From positions 1 to 61,073 of the forward strand of contig SVPZ01000013.1 of NCBI GenBank assembly GCA_015065605.1: DNA of 61,073 nt. The letters run 5' to 3'. Shown here piece by piece: positions 60,296-61,073 of this stretch (the first letter of the stretch is position 1; the number at the start of each line of letters is the position of its first letter). Made by a program: the position numbers and the translations under genes. Under the pieces are notes generated by a model. The model saw only the letters and a program-made list of their open reading frames with translations, was not told the origin of the DNA and searched no databases. The stretch comes from Oscillospiraceae bacterium. Its GTDB lineage: Bacteria > Bacillota > Clostridia > Oscillospirales > Acutalibacteraceae.

Positions 60296-60949
60296 CTATT
60301 TTTTAGTACGGCCAAGCTTTACGAGTTCATATCGTTCATCGCACACCGCCGCAACATCAGGCGAATGGCTTACTAAAATAACGCACTTACCTTGATTTGT
60401 AAGCTCACGGAAAATATTCATAATTTCATTTTGGGTTTCGGTATCAAGGTTTCCTGTGGGTTCATCTGCGAGGATAATATCGGGATCATAAGAAAGGGCA
60501 CGGGCAATGGCAACACGCTGTTGCTGACCGCCCGATAATTTAAGCACACGGCGGTTGGCTTCATCTTCATCGAGCCCCACACTTTGAAGAAGCTCTATGG
60601 CTCTTTGCTTTTTGTTTTTACACTTATATCCTGCAACATCCATTGAAAGAATAACGTTTTCAAGTGCTGTGTATTTCGTAATCAAATTGAAGCTCTGAAA
60701 TACAACGCCGATATATTTGGATCGGAAGGTGTATTTATCAATTTTAGCAACATTCTTATCTTCGTAGAAAATCTCACCATTAGTAGGCTTCGCAAGTCCC
60801 GAAAGGAGAGATAAAAGCGTAGTTTTACCCGCACCCGATTTACCTATGATGCAATACATTTTACCTTTTTCAAATTCATATGAAATATTCTGTAGCACGG
60901 GTGTCTTATCATAAGCAAAACTTATATTTTGAAGTGATAAAATAGACAT
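60296..60949 (-). CDS. ABC transporter ATP-binding protein
   Basis: 217 aa, single ATPase domain. Walker A GKSGAGKTTLLS (about 37), Q loop FQSFNLI, signature LSGGQQQRVAIARAL (about 139), Walker B DIILADEPTGNLD and H-loop VILVSHSPD. The EPTGNLD box and size match the MacB/LolD/BceA group that extrudes lipoproteins or peptides or resists cell-wall antibiotics, and those systems are often paired with a histidine kinase and OmpR regulator as here. AAAGGAG precedes the ATG. The permease should lie beyond the window. Confidence 0.93.
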   Translation of the reverse strand: MSILSLQNISFAYDKTPVLQNISYEFEKGKMYCIIGKSGAGKTTLLSLLSGLAKPTNGEIFYEDKNVAKIDKYTFRSKYIGVVFQSFNLITKYTALENVILSMDVAGYKCKNKKQRAIELLQSVGLDEDEANRRVLKLSGGQQQRVAIARALSYDPDIILADEPTGNLDTETQNEIMNIFRELTNQGKCVILVSHSPDVAAVCDERYELVKLGRTKK

Positions 60950-61073
60950 ACGTTTTCTCTCCTTTCTTAATCTCTATTCCGAAGGAAACCTTATCGGTGC
61001 TCATAAGCATCGCACTATCTCCAACGGGCTGTACGGTAACAGAAGTGCCATTGATCTCCAGTATGGTTGCGAT
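60909..61073 (-). CDS. C-terminal end of an unidentified protein, cut by the window edge
   Basis: 55 codons (54 aa) plus stop, reading ATILEINGTSVTVQPVGD and VSFGIEIKKGEKTYVYFITS, ending in SKYKFCL. A beta-rich, OB-like or DUF3221-like end is possible, but too little is present to name it. Its 3' end overlaps the ABC ATPase gene by 41 bases in another frame, a long overlap that suggests a functional link or shared operon. Confidence 0.6.
   Translation of the reverse strand: MATILEINGTSVTVQPVGDSAMLMSTDKVSFGIEIKKGEKTYVYFITSKYKFCL

Overview
The window looks like the chromosome of an anaerobic, gut-type, spore-forming Clostridia (Oscillospiraceae/Ruminococcaceae-like). The grounds are low to moderate G+C, standard code, strong AGGAGG ribosome sites, the sporulation genes gpr and spoIIP, a PadR-DUF1700-DUF4097 operon, and many glycoside-metabolism genes. 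The genes read as intact chromosomal genes. The only mobile-element traces are short repeats and relics.

Layout. 1-600: initiator tRNA-fMet (minus) with a terminator and a duplicated 5' half of the same tRNA. 613-5130: yfbR nucleotidase, a YfhO membrane protein, a TPP riboswitch with thiT, then a 313-bp inverted-repeat-bounded region. 5140-7900: rpmH-rnpA-yidD-yidC-khpB(jag), normally next to dnaA/oriC, but no dnaA is here. 7928-13690: a repeat-rich membrane protein, rpsT, gpr-spoIIP, a Gfo/Idh/MocA oxidoreductase, and an orphan zinc-binding lipoprotein. 13815-17640: a MATE exporter and thrC-thrB. 17644-21082 (minus): a coupled HAD phosphatase-MFS-dCMP deaminase-DUF362 ferredoxin operon. 21214-27440: DUF1292 protein, 6S RNA, a second Gfo/Idh/MocA enzyme, a 3D-domain cell-wall protein, a flavin reductase-like protein, an NSS symporter, and a degraded small ORF.

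27593-39630: rpsI/rplM, GH2 beta-galactosidase, fucO, an amidohydrolase, an asparagine synthetase-like protein without its catalytic N-terminus, YitT, and an AraC regulator divergent from a sugar epimerase/oxidoreductase pair. 39673-47166: four paralogous intracellular GH3 (NagZ-like) enzymes around a second AraC regulator. 47340-50170: the PadR operon and a PASTA/SH3 lipoprotein. 50270-57650: a radical SAM/SPASM protein, a class III aminotransferase paired with an SCP2-like protein, and two large divergent glycosidase-like proteins (GH42-like and DUF6259-like). 57650-61073: IS-relic and inverted-repeat territory, then a histidine kinase/response regulator pair, an ABC ATPase, and the C-terminus of an unidentified protein.

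The recurring theme is intracellular handling of imported oligosaccharides or glycoconjugates (GH2, four GH3, GH42-like, DUF6259, three Gfo/Idh/MocA, FucO), with small AraC regulators next to the enzymes. The most unusual structural signal is a 158-bp element with 27-bp perfect terminal inverted repeats (12564-12721). Its two halves recur separately, in the same orientation, at 25075-25150 and 60138-60214, as if about 35 kb separated the halves of one copy. Other points worth a second look are the four-gene GH3 paralog set, the glutaminase-less AsnB homolog, the aminotransferase/SCP2-like pair, and the structured region before rpmH.
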